DNA from: Pseudomonas sp. 8O
GTDB taxonomy: Bacteria > Pseudomonadota > Gammaproteobacteria > Pseudomonadales > Pseudomonadaceae
DNA length: 64,000 bases
Reading direction: 5' to 3'
Assembly (NCBI RefSeq): GCF_902506495.1
Contig: NZ_LR733264.1
Span: 1,938,900 to 2,002,899, forward strand
The translations under genes were made by a program, and so were the position numbers. Shown here in pieces: positions 39,502 to 48,189 of the stretch; position 1 is the first letter of the stretch; every line of letters starts with the position of its first letter. The notes under the pieces are model-generated. The model was not told the origin of the DNA, ran no database searches, and saw nothing but the letters and a program-made list of their open reading frames with translations.

Positions 39502-40926
39502 TCAGGACTGCAAGGGCACGAGACGCGGGGCGATCATGTTCTCAGGGCGCAGGATGTCTGCCAGCGTGGCTTCGTCCAGCAGTTGTTCCTCGCGCACCAG
39601 CTCCAGCACGCCGCGCCCGCTTTCCAGGGCGACCTTGGCGATGCGGGTGGCGTTCTCGTAGCCGATGTAGGGGTTCAGCGCGGTGATCAGGCCAATGGAG
39701 TTTTCCATCAGCTCACGGCAGCGCGCCTCGTTGGCAGTGATGCCGTCGATGCACAGCTCGCGCAGCATATCCATGGCGCGAGTGAGCAGGCGGATCGAGT
39801 CGAAGATCTTGTAGGCGATCAGCGGCTCCATCACGTTCAGCTGCAACTGGCCGCCCTCGGCCGCCATGGTCAGCGCCAGGTCATTGCCGATCACTTCGAA
39901 GGCCACCTGATTGACCGCCTCGGGGATCACCGGGTTGACCTTGCCCGGCATGATCGAGCTGCCCGGCTGACGCGCCGGCAGGTTGATCTCGTTGATGCCG
40001 GTACGCGGGCCGCTGGAGAGCAGACGCAGGTCGTTGCAGATCTTCGACAGTTTGACCGCGGTGCGCTTGAGCATGCCGGAGAACAGCACGAAGGCGCCCA
40101 TGTCGCTGGTGGCTTCGATGAGGTCGGCAGCCGGGGTCAGCGGGTGGCCGCTGATGATGGCCAGGCGCTTGACCGCCAGGGCCTGGTATTTCGGGTCGGC
40201 ATTGATGCCGGTGCCGATCGCGGTACCGCCCAGGTTGACTTCGGTGAGCAGGGTCGGCGCCAGCAGTTTCAGGTGTTGCAGGTCTTCGCCGAGGGTGGTG
40301 GCGAAGGCGCGGAACTCCTGGCCGAGGGTCATCGGTACGGCGTCCTGCAGCTGGGTACGGCCCATCTTCAGCACGTGGCCGAACTCCAGGCCCTTGGCGG
40401 CGAACGACTGGATCAGCTTGTGCAGTGCGCTCAGCAGGCTGTCGTGACCGAGCAGCAGGCCAAGGCGGATGGCGGTCGGATAGGCATCGTTGGTCGACTG
40501 CGCCATGTTCACATCGTTATTCGGATGCAGGTGCTGGTACTGGCCCTTCTCAAAGCCCATGGCCTCCAACGCGATGTTCGCGATGACTTCGTTGGCGTTC
40601 ATGTTGGTCGAGGTGCCGGCGCCGCCCTGGATCATGTCGACCACGAACTGCTCGTGGAACTCGCCCTGAATGATGCGCGCACAGGCAGTGCTGATCGCCG
40701 TGTGCTTGGCGGCACTAAGGTGGCCCAGCTCGCGGTTGGCGTCCGCCGAGGCCTGCTTGACCATGGCCAGGCCGATTACCAGTTTCGGGTAGTGCGACAG
40801 CGGCACACCGGACAGGCGGAAGTTCTGCACGGCGCGCAGGGTCTGGATGCCGTAATAGGCATCGGCAGGGACTTCGAGGGTGCCGAGCAGGTCTTTTTCG
40901 ACGCGAACAGATGCAGCAGAGGACAT
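39502..40926 (-). CDS. aspA: Aspartate ammonia-lyase (aspartase)
   Basis: Converts L-aspartate to fumarate and ammonia. It has 474 residues of the fumarase/aspartase superfamily. The signature GSSIMPGKVNP is present, as are HPNNDVNMAQSTNDAYPTA and GRTQLQDAVPMTLGQEF, and the N-terminal EKDLLG and YGIQTLRA are typical of AspA. The start at 40926 is set by the family N-terminus. It is divergent from a HypT-like LysR regulator and shares a transcript with the small gene downstream. Confidence 0.96.
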   Translation of the reverse strand: MSSAASVRVEKDLLGTLEVPADAYYGIQTLRAVQNFRLSGVPLSHYPKLVIGLAMVKQASADANRELGHLSAAKHTAISTACARIIQGEFHEQFVVDMIQGGAGTSTNMNANEVIANIALEAMGFEKGQYQHLHPNNDVNMAQSTNDAYPTAIRLGLLLGHDSLLSALHKLIQSFAAKGLEFGHVLKMGRTQLQDAVPMTLGQEFRAFATTLGEDLQHLKLLAPTLLTEVNLGGTAIGTGINADPKYQALAVKRLAIISGHPLTPAADLIEATSDMGAFVLFSGMLKRTAVKLSKICNDLRLLSSGPRTGINEINLPARQPGSSIMPGKVNPVIPEAVNQVAFEVIGNDLALTMAAEGGQLQLNVMEPLIAYKIFDSIRLLTRAMDMLRELCIDGITANEARCRELMENSIGLITALNPYIGYENATRIAKVALESGRGVLELVREEQLLDEATLADILRPENMIAPRLVPLQS

Positions 40927-41021
40927 GATAGCGATGGCTCTTGGGAAATACGGCGAGTGCCGCGATGCCCATAGAATAAGGGCTCTGACCGTCTCGCTAC
41001 CAATGCCGTTACTTGCTGACC

Positions 41022-41038
41022 TATGCACAATCGGCATA
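41022..41038. promoter_or_regulatory. LysR-type box between aspA and the LysR gene
   Basis: TATGC-N7-GCATA, an interrupted palindrome that obeys the T-N11-A rule for LysR-type regulators. It is 96 bases upstream of aspA. The remaining part of the 363-base gap is the REP island at 41070-41280. Confidence 0.55.
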
Positions 41039-41069
41039 ATGTGGATGTGACTGCGGGATAGCGGCAAAC

Positions 41070-41280
41070 GTAGGGTGGGTTAGCCGCATGCTGCCATTGC
41101 CGACCATCACGTCGTTCGAGACGCGGCGTAACCCACCATCGGCGCAACGATGATCCATCGCCTGGTGGGCTACGCGACGCACCACGGCAGCTGCGTCTGC
41201 CGAACCGCGTTCGGCCCGCTGTAGCCCGGATGCAACCCGGGACAAATTGATGGGCCACCCCCGGATTGCATCCGGGCTAC
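41070..41280. repeat. Composite REP island upstream of the LysR gene
   Basis: Begins GTAGGGTGGGTTAGCCGC, then GCGTAACCCACC, TCGGCGCAACG, ATCCATCGCC and a GGTGGGCTACGCG arm. It ends with the pair GTAGCCCGGATGCAACCCGG and CCGGATTGCATCCGGGCTAC. The first 115 bases resemble the island at 19475. The last arm ends nine bases before the LysR start, with GGAG right after it, so the ribosome site borders the repeat. Confidence 0.88.
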
Positions 41281-41289
41281 GGAGACTCG

Positions 41290-42195
41290 ATGAACCTGGA
41301 AACCAAATGGCTGGAAGACTTCGTCGCCCTGGCCGGCACCCGTAGCTTCTCCCAGGCCGCGGAAAAGCGCTTCGTCACCCAGCCGGCGTTCAGCCGACGC
41401 ATCCGCAGCCTTGAGGCGATGCTCGGCCTAACCCTGGTCGACCGCTCCTGCACACCCGTCGAACTCACCGAGGCCGGCCGACTGTTCCTGGTTACCGCGC
41501 GCAGCCTGGTCGAGCAACTCGGCGAAGTGGTGCGCCACCTGCACAACCTGGAAGGTCAGCAGGGCGAAATGCTGTCGATTGCCGCCGCCCACTCGCTGAC
41601 CCTGGGCTTCTTCCCCGAGTGGATCGCCCGCCTGCGCCGCGAAGGCCTGCCACTGACTACACGACTGGTGGCGACCAACGTCGGCGAGGCGGTGCACTCG
41701 CTGCGCGAAGGGGCCTGCGACCTGATCCTCGCCTACTACGACCCCGACGCAGCACTGCAGATGGACCCGGCGATCTTCCCCTCGCTGCACCTGGGCGCGA
41801 CCTCCATGTTGCCGGTGTGTGCGGTGAACGAGTCCGGCGCGCCGCTGTACGACCTCGACAATGGCCAGAGTGTGCCGCTGCTGGCCTACAGCGCCGGCGC
41901 CTTTCTCGGGCGCTCGGTCAACCTGCTGCTGCGCCAGCGCGCGTTGCGCTCGACGACGGTGTACGAAACCGCCATGGCCGACAGTCTCAAGAGCATGGCC
42001 CTGCAAGGCATGGGCGTGGCCTGGGTGCCACGGTTGTCGGTCACCGCTGAACTGGCCCGTGGCGAACTGGCCATCTGCGGTGGCGAGCAGTGGCAGATCC
42101 CGCTGGAAATCCGCCTGTACCGCTGCGCCCTGGTGCGCAAGGCGGCGGTGCGCTTGCTGTGGCGCAAGTTGGAGACGGGGGAGGTGGGCAGCTGA
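41290..42195 (+). CDS. LysR family transcriptional regulator, HypT/YjiE-like
   Basis: 301 residues. The N-terminal HTH contains ETKWLEDFVALAGTRSFSQAAEKRFVTQPAFSRRIRSLE, which closely resembles E. coli HypT (YjiE), the hypochlorite-responsive regulator. The following LSIAAAHSLTLGF also matches that group. The periplasmic-binding-like effector domain follows. Start at 41290 with GGAG. It is divergent from aspA, with a LysR-type box between, so aspA is the likely target; a link to oxidant response is only by similarity. Confidence 0.9.
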   Translation: MNLETKWLEDFVALAGTRSFSQAAEKRFVTQPAFSRRIRSLEAMLGLTLVDRSCTPVELTEAGRLFLVTARSLVEQLGEVVRHLHNLEGQQGEMLSIAAAHSLTLGFFPEWIARLRREGLPLTTRLVATNVGEAVHSLREGACDLILAYYDPDAALQMDPAIFPSLHLGATSMLPVCAVNESGAPLYDLDNGQSVPLLAYSAGAFLGRSVNLLLRQRALRSTTVYETAMADSLKSMALQGMGVAWVPRLSVTAELARGELAICGGEQWQIPLEIRLYRCALVRKAAVRLLWRKLETGEVGS

Positions 42196-42202
42196 GCGTT
42201 CG

Positions 42203-42432
42203 GCTAGGGTGCGCTGCGCGCAGCGGCTCTCGCGGGAAATTGATCGTTCCCACGCTCCGCGTGGAAACGCAGCCTAGGAAGCTCTGCGTCCGTCACAACC
42301 ACCAACGCCGCCACACATGACGCAGAGCGTCACAAACGCAGGTGCCCACGCAGAGCGTGGGCACCATCGGTACAGAGGGCATCGCGCTCTGTAGGAGCGG
42401 CTGGGCGGCATTGCGCTTCAACCGCGAGCTTT
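42203..42432. repeat. Mixed REP island between LysR and potF-like genes
   Basis: Contains TAGGGTGCGCTGCGCGCAGCGG, a family with CGTTCCCACGCTCCGCGTGG, GCTCTGCGTC, GACGCAGAGCGTCAC and GCCCACGCAGAGCGTGGGCAC, and a TGTAGGAGCGGCT arm. These are three unrelated Pseudomonas palindrome types side by side. No gene is seen. Confidence 0.8.
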
Positions 42433-42442
42433 TAGCGACGAA

Positions 42443-43537
42443 TCATTTACCCGATTTGATCGATGTCCACGCCCGCGTACGCACGCGCTCGATCTTCTGC
42501 GGCAGCGGTTGCACCACGTATAGCGACTTCTGCATTTCCCGCGTCGGGGTCAGGTCGTGGTCATCGGCAATTTCCGCGCCCACCAGTTCCATGCCCGGCA
42601 CGTTGGGATTGGGATAGCCGAGGAAATCGCTGATCGGCGCAATGACCTTGGGTTCGAGCAGATGGTTGATGAAGGCGTGGGCTTCGTCGACGTTCTGCGC
42701 GCTCTTGGGGATGGCCCAGGTGTCGAACCAGATCGGTGCGCCCTCTTTCGGCAAACGCCAGTTGATCACCACGCCGTTGCCGGCTTCCTTGGCACGGTTG
42801 GCGAACTGGTAGAAGCTGCCCGAATAGCCGATGGCCACGCAGATGTCGCCGTTGGCGATGTCGGTCATGTACTTGGCCGAATGAAAGTAGGCCACGTACG
42901 GTCGCACTTTGAGCAGCAGTTCAGTGACCTTGTCGTAGTCGGCCGGGTTGGCGCTGTTGGGGTCCAGGCCCAGGTAGTGCAGGGCGATGGGGATGATTTC
43001 GGTGGGCGAGTCGAGCATGGCCACACCGCAGGATTTCAGCTTCTCCATGTACTCGGGTTTGAACACCAGGTCCCAGCTGTTCACCGGCGCATCGTCACCG
43101 AGCGCAGCCTTGACCTTGTCCGGGTTGTAGCCGATCAGCACGGTGCCGTACATGTAGGGCACGCCGTATTGGTTGCCGGGGTCGTTCTTCTCCAGCAGGC
43201 CGAGCAGTACCGGGTCGAGATTCTTCCAGTTGGGCAGCTTGGACTTGTCCAGCGGGGCGAATACGCCGGCCTTGATCTGGGTCTCGAGGAACTGGTTGGA
43301 CGGGATCACCAGGTCGTATCCGGAGTTGCCGGTGAGCAGCTTGGCCTCCAGCGCCTCGTTGGTCTCGAAGGTGTCCCAGGTGATCTGGATGCCGGACTCC
43401 TTCTGGAAGTCCTTGGGCACCTCCGGGAGGATGTAGTCGGCCCAGTTGTACACGCGCAGCTCCTTGGCCTGCACCGCGCCGCTGAGCAGGGTGGCGCCGC
43501 ACAGGGCGACGCCGAGCATCTGTTTGATGGCTTTCAT
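42443..43537 (-). CDS. Polyamine ABC transporter periplasmic binding protein (PotF/SpuD-like)
   Basis: 364 residues with a signal peptide (about 1-24, ending VQA). The family opening LRVYNWADYILPEV, WDTFETNEALEAKLL, GYDLVIPSNQFLE, CVAIGYSGSFYQFANRA and FDTWAIPKSAQN are as in putrescine/spermidine binders. The substrate within the polyamines is not certain. It lies 63 bases after acetylpolyamine amidohydrolase, matching the PA1410-PA1409 pairing in P. aeruginosa. No permease gene is adjacent, so it must use one encoded elsewhere. Confidence 0.92.
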   Translation of the reverse strand: MKAIKQMLGVALCGATLLSGAVQAKELRVYNWADYILPEVPKDFQKESGIQITWDTFETNEALEAKLLTGNSGYDLVIPSNQFLETQIKAGVFAPLDKSKLPNWKNLDPVLLGLLEKNDPGNQYGVPYMYGTVLIGYNPDKVKAALGDDAPVNSWDLVFKPEYMEKLKSCGVAMLDSPTEIIPIALHYLGLDPNSANPADYDKVTELLLKVRPYVAYFHSAKYMTDIANGDICVAIGYSGSFYQFANRAKEAGNGVVINWRLPKEGAPIWFDTWAIPKSAQNVDEAHAFINHLLEPKVIAPISDFLGYPNPNVPGMELVGAEIADDHDLTPTREMQKSLYVVQPLPQKIERVRTRAWTSIKSGK

Positions 43538-43600
43538 CGTTTCTCACCCCTGAAATGTTGCTCTTGTTTGGCAGATTCTTGATCGCTGACGAGGCGCCAT

Positions 43601-44629
43601 TCAGGCGCCCTCGAAGCCTTCCAGCACGTTGACCGCGTTGACGCCGATGGCCTCCACGGCGTAGCCGCCTTCCATGATGAACAGCGTCGGCAAGCCGAGC
43701 GCGGCGATGCGCCGGCCCATCGCCAGGTAGTCCGGGCTATCGAGCTTGAATTGCGAGATCGGGTCTTCCATGTAGGTGTCCACGCCCAGCGACACCACCA
43801 GCACGTCGGCGCCGTAGTCGGCGATGCGCAGACAGGCCTGCTCCAGCGCCGCGTTCCAAGTGTCCCAGGAGCTACCCATCGGCAACGGGTAATTGAAGTT
43901 GCAGCCCTCGCCGGCACCCTCGCCCAGTTCGTCGGCATAACCGAGGAAGAACGGGAATTCCTCGGCCGGGTCGCCGTGGATGGAGGCGAACAGCACGTCG
44001 CTGCGCTGGTAGAAGATGTCCTGGGTACCGTTGCCGTGGTGGTAGTCGACATCGAGGATGGCGACTTTCTTGCGGCCCTGGTCGAGGAAGGCCTGGGCGG
44101 CGATGGCGGCGTTGTTCAGGTAGCAGTAGCCGCCCATCACGTCACCAGCGGCGTGGTGGCCTGGCGGACGGCACAGGGCGAAGGCACTGTGGGCGCCGCT
44201 GGCAATCTCGGCCTGCCCGCTGAGCGCAACCTGCGCGGCGCTGTAGGCAGCCTGCCAGGTGCCGGCGGTGATCGGCGCGCCGCCGTCGAAACTGTAGAAA
44301 CCGAGCTGGCCGTGCAGATCGTTGGGGATCATCCGGCGCAGGGTGCGTGCCGGCCAGGTGAACGGCAGCAGGTCGCCCTTGCCGCCCTGCTCCTGCCAAC
44401 GCGCCCAGGCGCCCTTGAAGAATTCCAGGTAGGCCTTGCTGTGGATGCGCTCGATGGGCGCCAGGCCGAAATCCTTGGGCGCGCGGACTTCGCCGAGCTG
44501 GCGAGCCTTGACGCGCGCAAGGATGTGATCGGCGCGCTGCGGCTTCTCGAAGCAGGGCATCAATTGCCCGTCGATCAGCTCGCATTTGCCGTGGTGCAGG
44601 TGATGGTCGTCGCTGTAGTAGGTGAGCAT
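43601..44629 (-). CDS. aphA: Acetylpolyamine amidohydrolase (histone deacetylase superfamily)
   Basis: 342 residues. Zinc deacetylase of the arginase/HDAC fold. Catalytic motifs are CRPPGHHA (His-His dyad), DVDYHHGNGTQDIFY (zinc Asp and His) and VVSLGVDTY with the second zinc Asp. It removes acetyl groups from acetylputrescine or acetylcadaverine. The start at 44629 gives the family N-terminus MLTYYSDDHHLHHGKCEL. It is followed by the polyamine-binding protein gene and preceded, after a REP island, by an AraC regulator. Confidence 0.93.
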   Translation of the reverse strand: MLTYYSDDHHLHHGKCELIDGQLMPCFEKPQRADHILARVKARQLGEVRAPKDFGLAPIERIHSKAYLEFFKGAWARWQEQGGKGDLLPFTWPARTLRRMIPNDLHGQLGFYSFDGGAPITAGTWQAAYSAAQVALSGQAEIASGAHSAFALCRPPGHHAAGDVMGGYCYLNNAAIAAQAFLDQGRKKVAILDVDYHHGNGTQDIFYQRSDVLFASIHGDPAEEFPFFLGYADELGEGAGEGCNFNYPLPMGSSWDTWNAALEQACLRIADYGADVLVVSLGVDTYMEDPISQFKLDSPDYLAMGRRIAALGLPTLFIMEGGYAVEAIGVNAVNVLEGFEGA

Positions 44630-44813
44630 GCAAAGCGCTCCAGGCTCGTTGTTGTGCCTGCATTGTTCGCCCGCTGGAACCGAATCGAGAACGCTGACAA
44701 TGGCCAAAAGGGGATCGAAATGGCCAAAAAAATCGCCGGGGGAGATTTTCTAACAGCGCACAGCGACGCGGTTGCAGATCTACCGCAATGTGCAGGCGGA
44801 GGAATGAGGACTC

Positions 44814-44908
44814 GGTGCGCACGGCACACCCTACAAAAGCGCGCCACACCGATTCGTAGGGTGCGCCATGCGCACCAACCCGGTAGCCCGCTTTACATCC
44901 GGGCTACG
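44814..44908. repeat. REP island overlapping the AraC gene stop codon
   Basis: GGTGCGCACGGCACACCCTAC, then GTAGGGTGCGCCATGCGCACC, then GTAGCCCGCTTTACATCC with GGGCTACG. CTA at 44904-44906 in the last arm is the stop codon of the minus-strand AraC gene. Confidence 0.85.
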
Positions 44909-45896
44909 CGCGAAAGCGGCTCGGCGGCACGCCGCTCCAGCGCTGGAAGGCGTGCCGGAAGCTGGCGGTCTCGCTGAAGCCGAGCACCTCGGCGATGCGG
45001 TACACCGGCCATTGCTCCTCGCTGAGCAGCGCCTTGGCGCGCTCGAAGCGCAGCTCGTCGAGCAAGCCCTGGTAGCTGGTGCCCAGCTCCTGCAGGTGAC
45101 GGCGCAGGGTACGCGGCGAGCAATGCATCTGCTGCGCCAGGTTCTCCAGCCCCGGCGGCTCGGCCAACTGCGCGGCGAGCAACTGGCGTACTCGCTCAAG
45201 CCAGGCCTGGCGGCTGCTGAACTCGGCATTCAGGCGGCGGCAGCGTTCCACCATGTCGCCGTGGGTGACGCTATCGGCCAGCGGGAGACGGCGCTCCAGC
45301 AACGCGGCGGGAAAGGCGAAGGCGTTGCGCTGGGCCTCGAAACGCAGCGGGCAGGGAAAGCTGTGTGCATAGTGCTTCACGTAGCGCGGCTGGGCATAGG
45401 TGAACTCGGCGCCCTCCAGTGGCAGCGGCTGGCGCAGCAGTTCGTCACCGATCAGTTTCAGCGAAGCCAGGCACATCTCCACGTTGAACACTTCCAGCGC
45501 CTCGGCATCGCGGTAACCGCTGGCGCAGATCCAGGCCAGCTCGCCTTCCACCTCAATGTCGAGGCGAAAATAGGTGCCGAGTAGCGCCGGATATTGCAGC
45601 AACAGGCGCCAGGCGTCACCAAAGGTGGCAGCCGACAGCGCAGCGTAACCAAGCAGCCCATAGGAGGAAACATGCAGGCTGCGCCCCAGGTCGAGCCCCA
45701 GATCAGCACGCAGGGCCAGGGCATTGGCGCAGACCTGCAGCTCCTGCACCCGGGTGATGCGGGCATCGGCATTGTCCAGGTCAGCCGCACCAATGCCGCT
45801 CCCGGCCAGTAATTGCGGGCGTAGCTCGGGCTGCTCGGCGAAGCGATGCAGGATCAGGGAAACCACATGCAGGGTGGTCAGTGGGGCGTGCAGCAT
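44904..45896 (-). CDS. AraC family transcriptional regulator (OruR-like)
   Basis: 330 residues. The N-terminal ligand-binding region (about 15-200) is of the OruR/ArgR-like group, with SSYGLLGYAALSAATFGDA. The C-terminal double HTH (about 235-330) contains LENLAQQMHCSPRTLRRHLQELGTSY and VYRIAEVLGFSETASFRHAFQRWSGVPPSRFR. It is upstream of aphA on the same strand, 274 bases away, and may control the polyamine genes. Its stop codon lies in a REP arm. Confidence 0.92.
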   Translation of the reverse strand: MLHAPLTTLHVVSLILHRFAEQPELRPQLLAGSGIGAADLDNADARITRVQELQVCANALALRADLGLDLGRSLHVSSYGLLGYAALSAATFGDAWRLLLQYPALLGTYFRLDIEVEGELAWICASGYRDAEALEVFNVEMCLASLKLIGDELLRQPLPLEGAEFTYAQPRYVKHYAHSFPCPLRFEAQRNAFAFPAALLERRLPLADSVTHGDMVERCRRLNAEFSSRQAWLERVRQLLAAQLAEPPGLENLAQQMHCSPRTLRRHLQELGTSYQGLLDELRFERAKALLSEEQWPVYRIAEVLGFSETASFRHAFQRWSGVPPSRFRA

Positions 45897-45950
45897 GATG
45901 CGTTCCGTATGCGTGATTACGCAAAGGAACGCAAGAAATATGCCGCGAGA

Positions 45951-45970
45951 CGGCGGGCCGCAGCCCGCCG
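45951..45970 (-). terminator. Hairpin after the gene at 45978, possible terminator
   Basis: Perfect eight-base-pair GC stem CGGCGGGC / GCCCGCCG with a four-base loop, seven bases past the stop. It lacks a clear T-run, so terminator activity is uncertain. Confidence 0.45.
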
Positions 45971-45977
45971 GGAAGGA

Positions 45978-46772
45978 TCAGCGATTACGCAGAATCGCGT
46001 TGATGAAGTCGCCTTGATTCGGTTCGTCCTTGAGGGTGGTGAACTGCAGTTGGCCGTCCTGCTCGCGCAACTTCATGCTCTCGCCGAAGCGGCAGTCGAC
46101 ACCCTTGAGCGTCTTGGCCTCAGCCTTGTAGCGCTCATCCTTGCCACACAGGTAGGCCATCTGGTTGACCACTTCACCGCAGAAGCTCGGCACGCTGAGG
46201 CTCATCAGTTGCTCATCAGACATCGCGCTCCAGTCCACCTTGGTGCTCAGCTCGGTGGCGCAGGCCTTGGAGGCTTCACCGTCGATCTCCTGCAGGCGAG
46301 CGCTGTAATCGGCAACACGCTGCTCGCGGTCGAAGGCGGCGAGGCGCACCTGCAGCCCATCCTTCTCCTGCTTCTGGTATATCGCCAGGAGGTCCTTCGG
46401 CTTCAGCGCCTTGGTCTTGTCCTCGTTGTAGCTGAGCTCGAACCCTGGGGTGTTCGGCAGGTTGAGCTGGTAGCTCTCGCCGCTCCAGGCGCGGCGCTTG
46501 TTCAGCAGGTTGTAGTCGCGACCATCGAGACGGATGCCATAGTCGCGCTGCTCGTTACCCAGCTCGCGGACGTCGGTGAGGAACACCACCTCATCGAGCG
46601 GGTGATTGATGCCGCGAACCTGCACCAGCGCCTGCTTGCCGTCAGCGGAAGGGGCCAACGCCAGACTGACGCCCTGGCCGGCATCGAAGACCTGCGGATG
46701 CTTGGCCAGATCCAGCGCAGCGGCTTGAAGGGAGAGCAGGGAGAGAGCAACGAGCGAAACGTACTGTTTCAT
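45978..46772 (-). CDS. Secreted hypothetical protein
   Basis: 264 residues from the ATG at 46772. The signal peptide is about MKQYVSLVALSLLSLQAAA. The mature protein is soluble and charged, with no motif that I recognise. Four cysteines (in KACATEL, PSFCGEV, YLCGK and DCRFG) suggest disulfides in the periplasm. An open frame extends to 47213 but runs antisense to adhP and is not used here. Function unknown. Confidence 0.82.
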   Translation of the reverse strand: MKQYVSLVALSLLSLQAAALDLAKHPQVFDAGQGVSLALAPSADGKQALVQVRGINHPLDEVVFLTDVRELGNEQRDYGIRLDGRDYNLLNKRRAWSGESYQLNLPNTPGFELSYNEDKTKALKPKDLLAIYQKQEKDGLQVRLAAFDREQRVADYSARLQEIDGEASKACATELSTKVDWSAMSDEQLMSLSVPSFCGEVVNQMAYLCGKDERYKAEAKTLKGVDCRFGESMKLREQDGQLQFTTLKDEPNQGDFINAILRNR

Positions 46773-46890
46773 GACGACACGTCCTTGTTCGGATGAAGGA
46801 TGCAAAGTATAGCCTGCCGCCTGGCGGCGATCTGTGCGCCCGTCCGCGTCCGTTCTGTAGGAAAGTTGCCAATCCGTGACCTTTCCTGAA

Positions 46891-47913
46891 TCAGAACTGC
46901 AGCACCACCCGCCCCTCAATCTGCCCACCGCGCATCTGATCGAAGATCGCATTGATGTTGTCGAGCTTGTCGCTGTGCACCGTGGCCTTGACCAAACCCT
47001 CGCCGGCGAAATCCAACGCTTCCTGCAGATCGGCGCGAGTACCGACAATGGAGCCGGTGATCGTGATGGCCTTGAGCACCACATCGAAGATGGGGGTGGG
47101 GAAATCACCCGGCGGCAGGCCAACCAGCGCCACAGTGCCATGTCGGCGTGCCATGCCGATGGCCTGGCCGAAAGCAGCGTTGCATACCGCCGTGACCAGC
47201 ACGCCGTGAGCACCGCCGATATCGCGCTGCACCACCTCGGCCGGGTTTTCCTTGCGCGCGTTGATGGTCAGGCTGGCGCCGAGCTTGCGCGCCAGCTCCA
47301 ACTTGGCGTCATCGACGTCCACCGCGATGACGTGCAGGCCCATGGCGCGGGCGTATTGCACCGCAACATGGCCGAGGCCGCCGATGCCGGAAATCGCCAC
47401 CCACTGGCCGGGACGTGCCCTGGTTTCCTTGAGGCCCTTGTACACCGTCACGCCAGCGCAAAGGATCGGCGCAATCTCGAGGAAGTCGACATTTTTCGGC
47501 AGGATGCCGACATAGTTCGGGTCAGCCAGCACGTATTCGGCGTAGCCGCCATTGATCGAATAACCGGTGTTCTGCTGGCTCTCGCACAGGGTTTCCCAGC
47601 CGGTCAGGCAGTGCTCGCAGCAGCCGCAGGCGGTGTACAGCCAGGGCACGCCGACGCGATCACCCTCTTTGACCCGAGTAACGCCACTGCCGACCGCCGC
47701 CACGTAGCCGACGCCCTCGTGACCGGGAATGAACGGCAGGCTGGGTTTCACCGGCCAGTCGCCCTCGGCGGCGTGCAGGTCGGTGTGACAAACGCCCGAG
47801 GCCTCGATCTTCACCAGAATCTGCCCGGGGCCGGGCAGCGGGGTTTTTACCTCCTCGATACGCAGCGACTCACCGAAGGCGTGGACGACGGCGGCTTTCA
47901 TGGTCTGGTTCAT
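46891..47913 (-). CDS. adhP: Zinc-dependent alcohol dehydrogenase AdhP
   Basis: 340 residues of the medium-chain dehydrogenase family. The catalytic zinc site includes [15 protein letters not shown] and GHEGVG. The structural zinc site has four cysteines in [15 protein letters not shown]. The nucleotide-binding site is [13 protein letters not shown], followed by an Asp ([10 protein letters not shown]) that indicates NAD. The start at 47913 has an AGAGGAG ribosome site. It oxidises ethanol and similar primary alcohols. It is divergent from purE. Confidence 0.95.
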   Translation of the reverse strand: MNQTMKAAVVHAFGESLRIEEVKTPLPGPGQILVKIEASGVCHTDLHAAEGDWPVKPSLPFIPGHEGVGYVAAVGSGVTRVKEGDRVGVPWLYTACGCCEHCLTGWETLCESQQNTGYSINGGYAEYVLADPNYVGILPKNVDFLEIAPILCAGVTVYKGLKETRARPGQWVAISGIGGLGHVAVQYARAMGLHVIAVDVDDAKLELARKLGASLTINARKENPAEVVQRDIGGAHGVLVTAVCNAAFGQAIGMARRHGTVALVGLPPGDFPTPIFDVVLKAITITGSIVGTRADLQEALDFAGEGLVKATVHSDKLDNINAIFDQMRGGQIEGRVVLQF

Positions 47914-48066
47914 GCGCGGCTCCTCTTGCATGCGAGTGTCTGACCAGTGTGCGCGCGCAGCCCACCCCGGCATTGCCCCAGAGCAAGGTTTAAGCGGTTT
48001 TCCTCCTCTGCCGCAGCCTGCATGACAAACGGTCATCACCACTGCCCGCCAGCAGTGGCTTTGCGT

Positions 48067-48152
48067 TATACTGCGCGGCCTTCGGCCGGCAGCACCCGGC
48101 CAACGAATCATGACAAGCCACGCTGGCCCGCCCGCGTGGCTTGTTGGTTTTT
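48067..48152 (+). promoter_or_regulatory. purE leader: -10 box and terminator-like hairpin
   Basis: TATACT at 48067-48072 is a good -10 box. About 40 bases downstream is an 11-base-pair perfect hairpin, ACAAGCCACGC / GCGTGGCTTGT (48113-48123 and 48134-48144), followed by TGGTTTTT. It lies 38 bases before the purE start, so it could attenuate purE transcription. A GGCC-TTC-GGCC hairpin precedes it (48077-48087). Confidence 0.6.
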
Positions 48153-48189
48153 GACGCGCCGCGAGGCGCCCGAGAGAAGAGGCACTTTG

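Noticed and set aside
39487..40974. 495-codon open frame opposite aspA
   Set aside because: Antisense to the aspartase signature and without recognisable motifs.
48110..48154. 14-codon leader peptide gene before purE
   Set aside because: No ribosome binding site and no run of regulatory codons; kept only as part of the attenuator finding.
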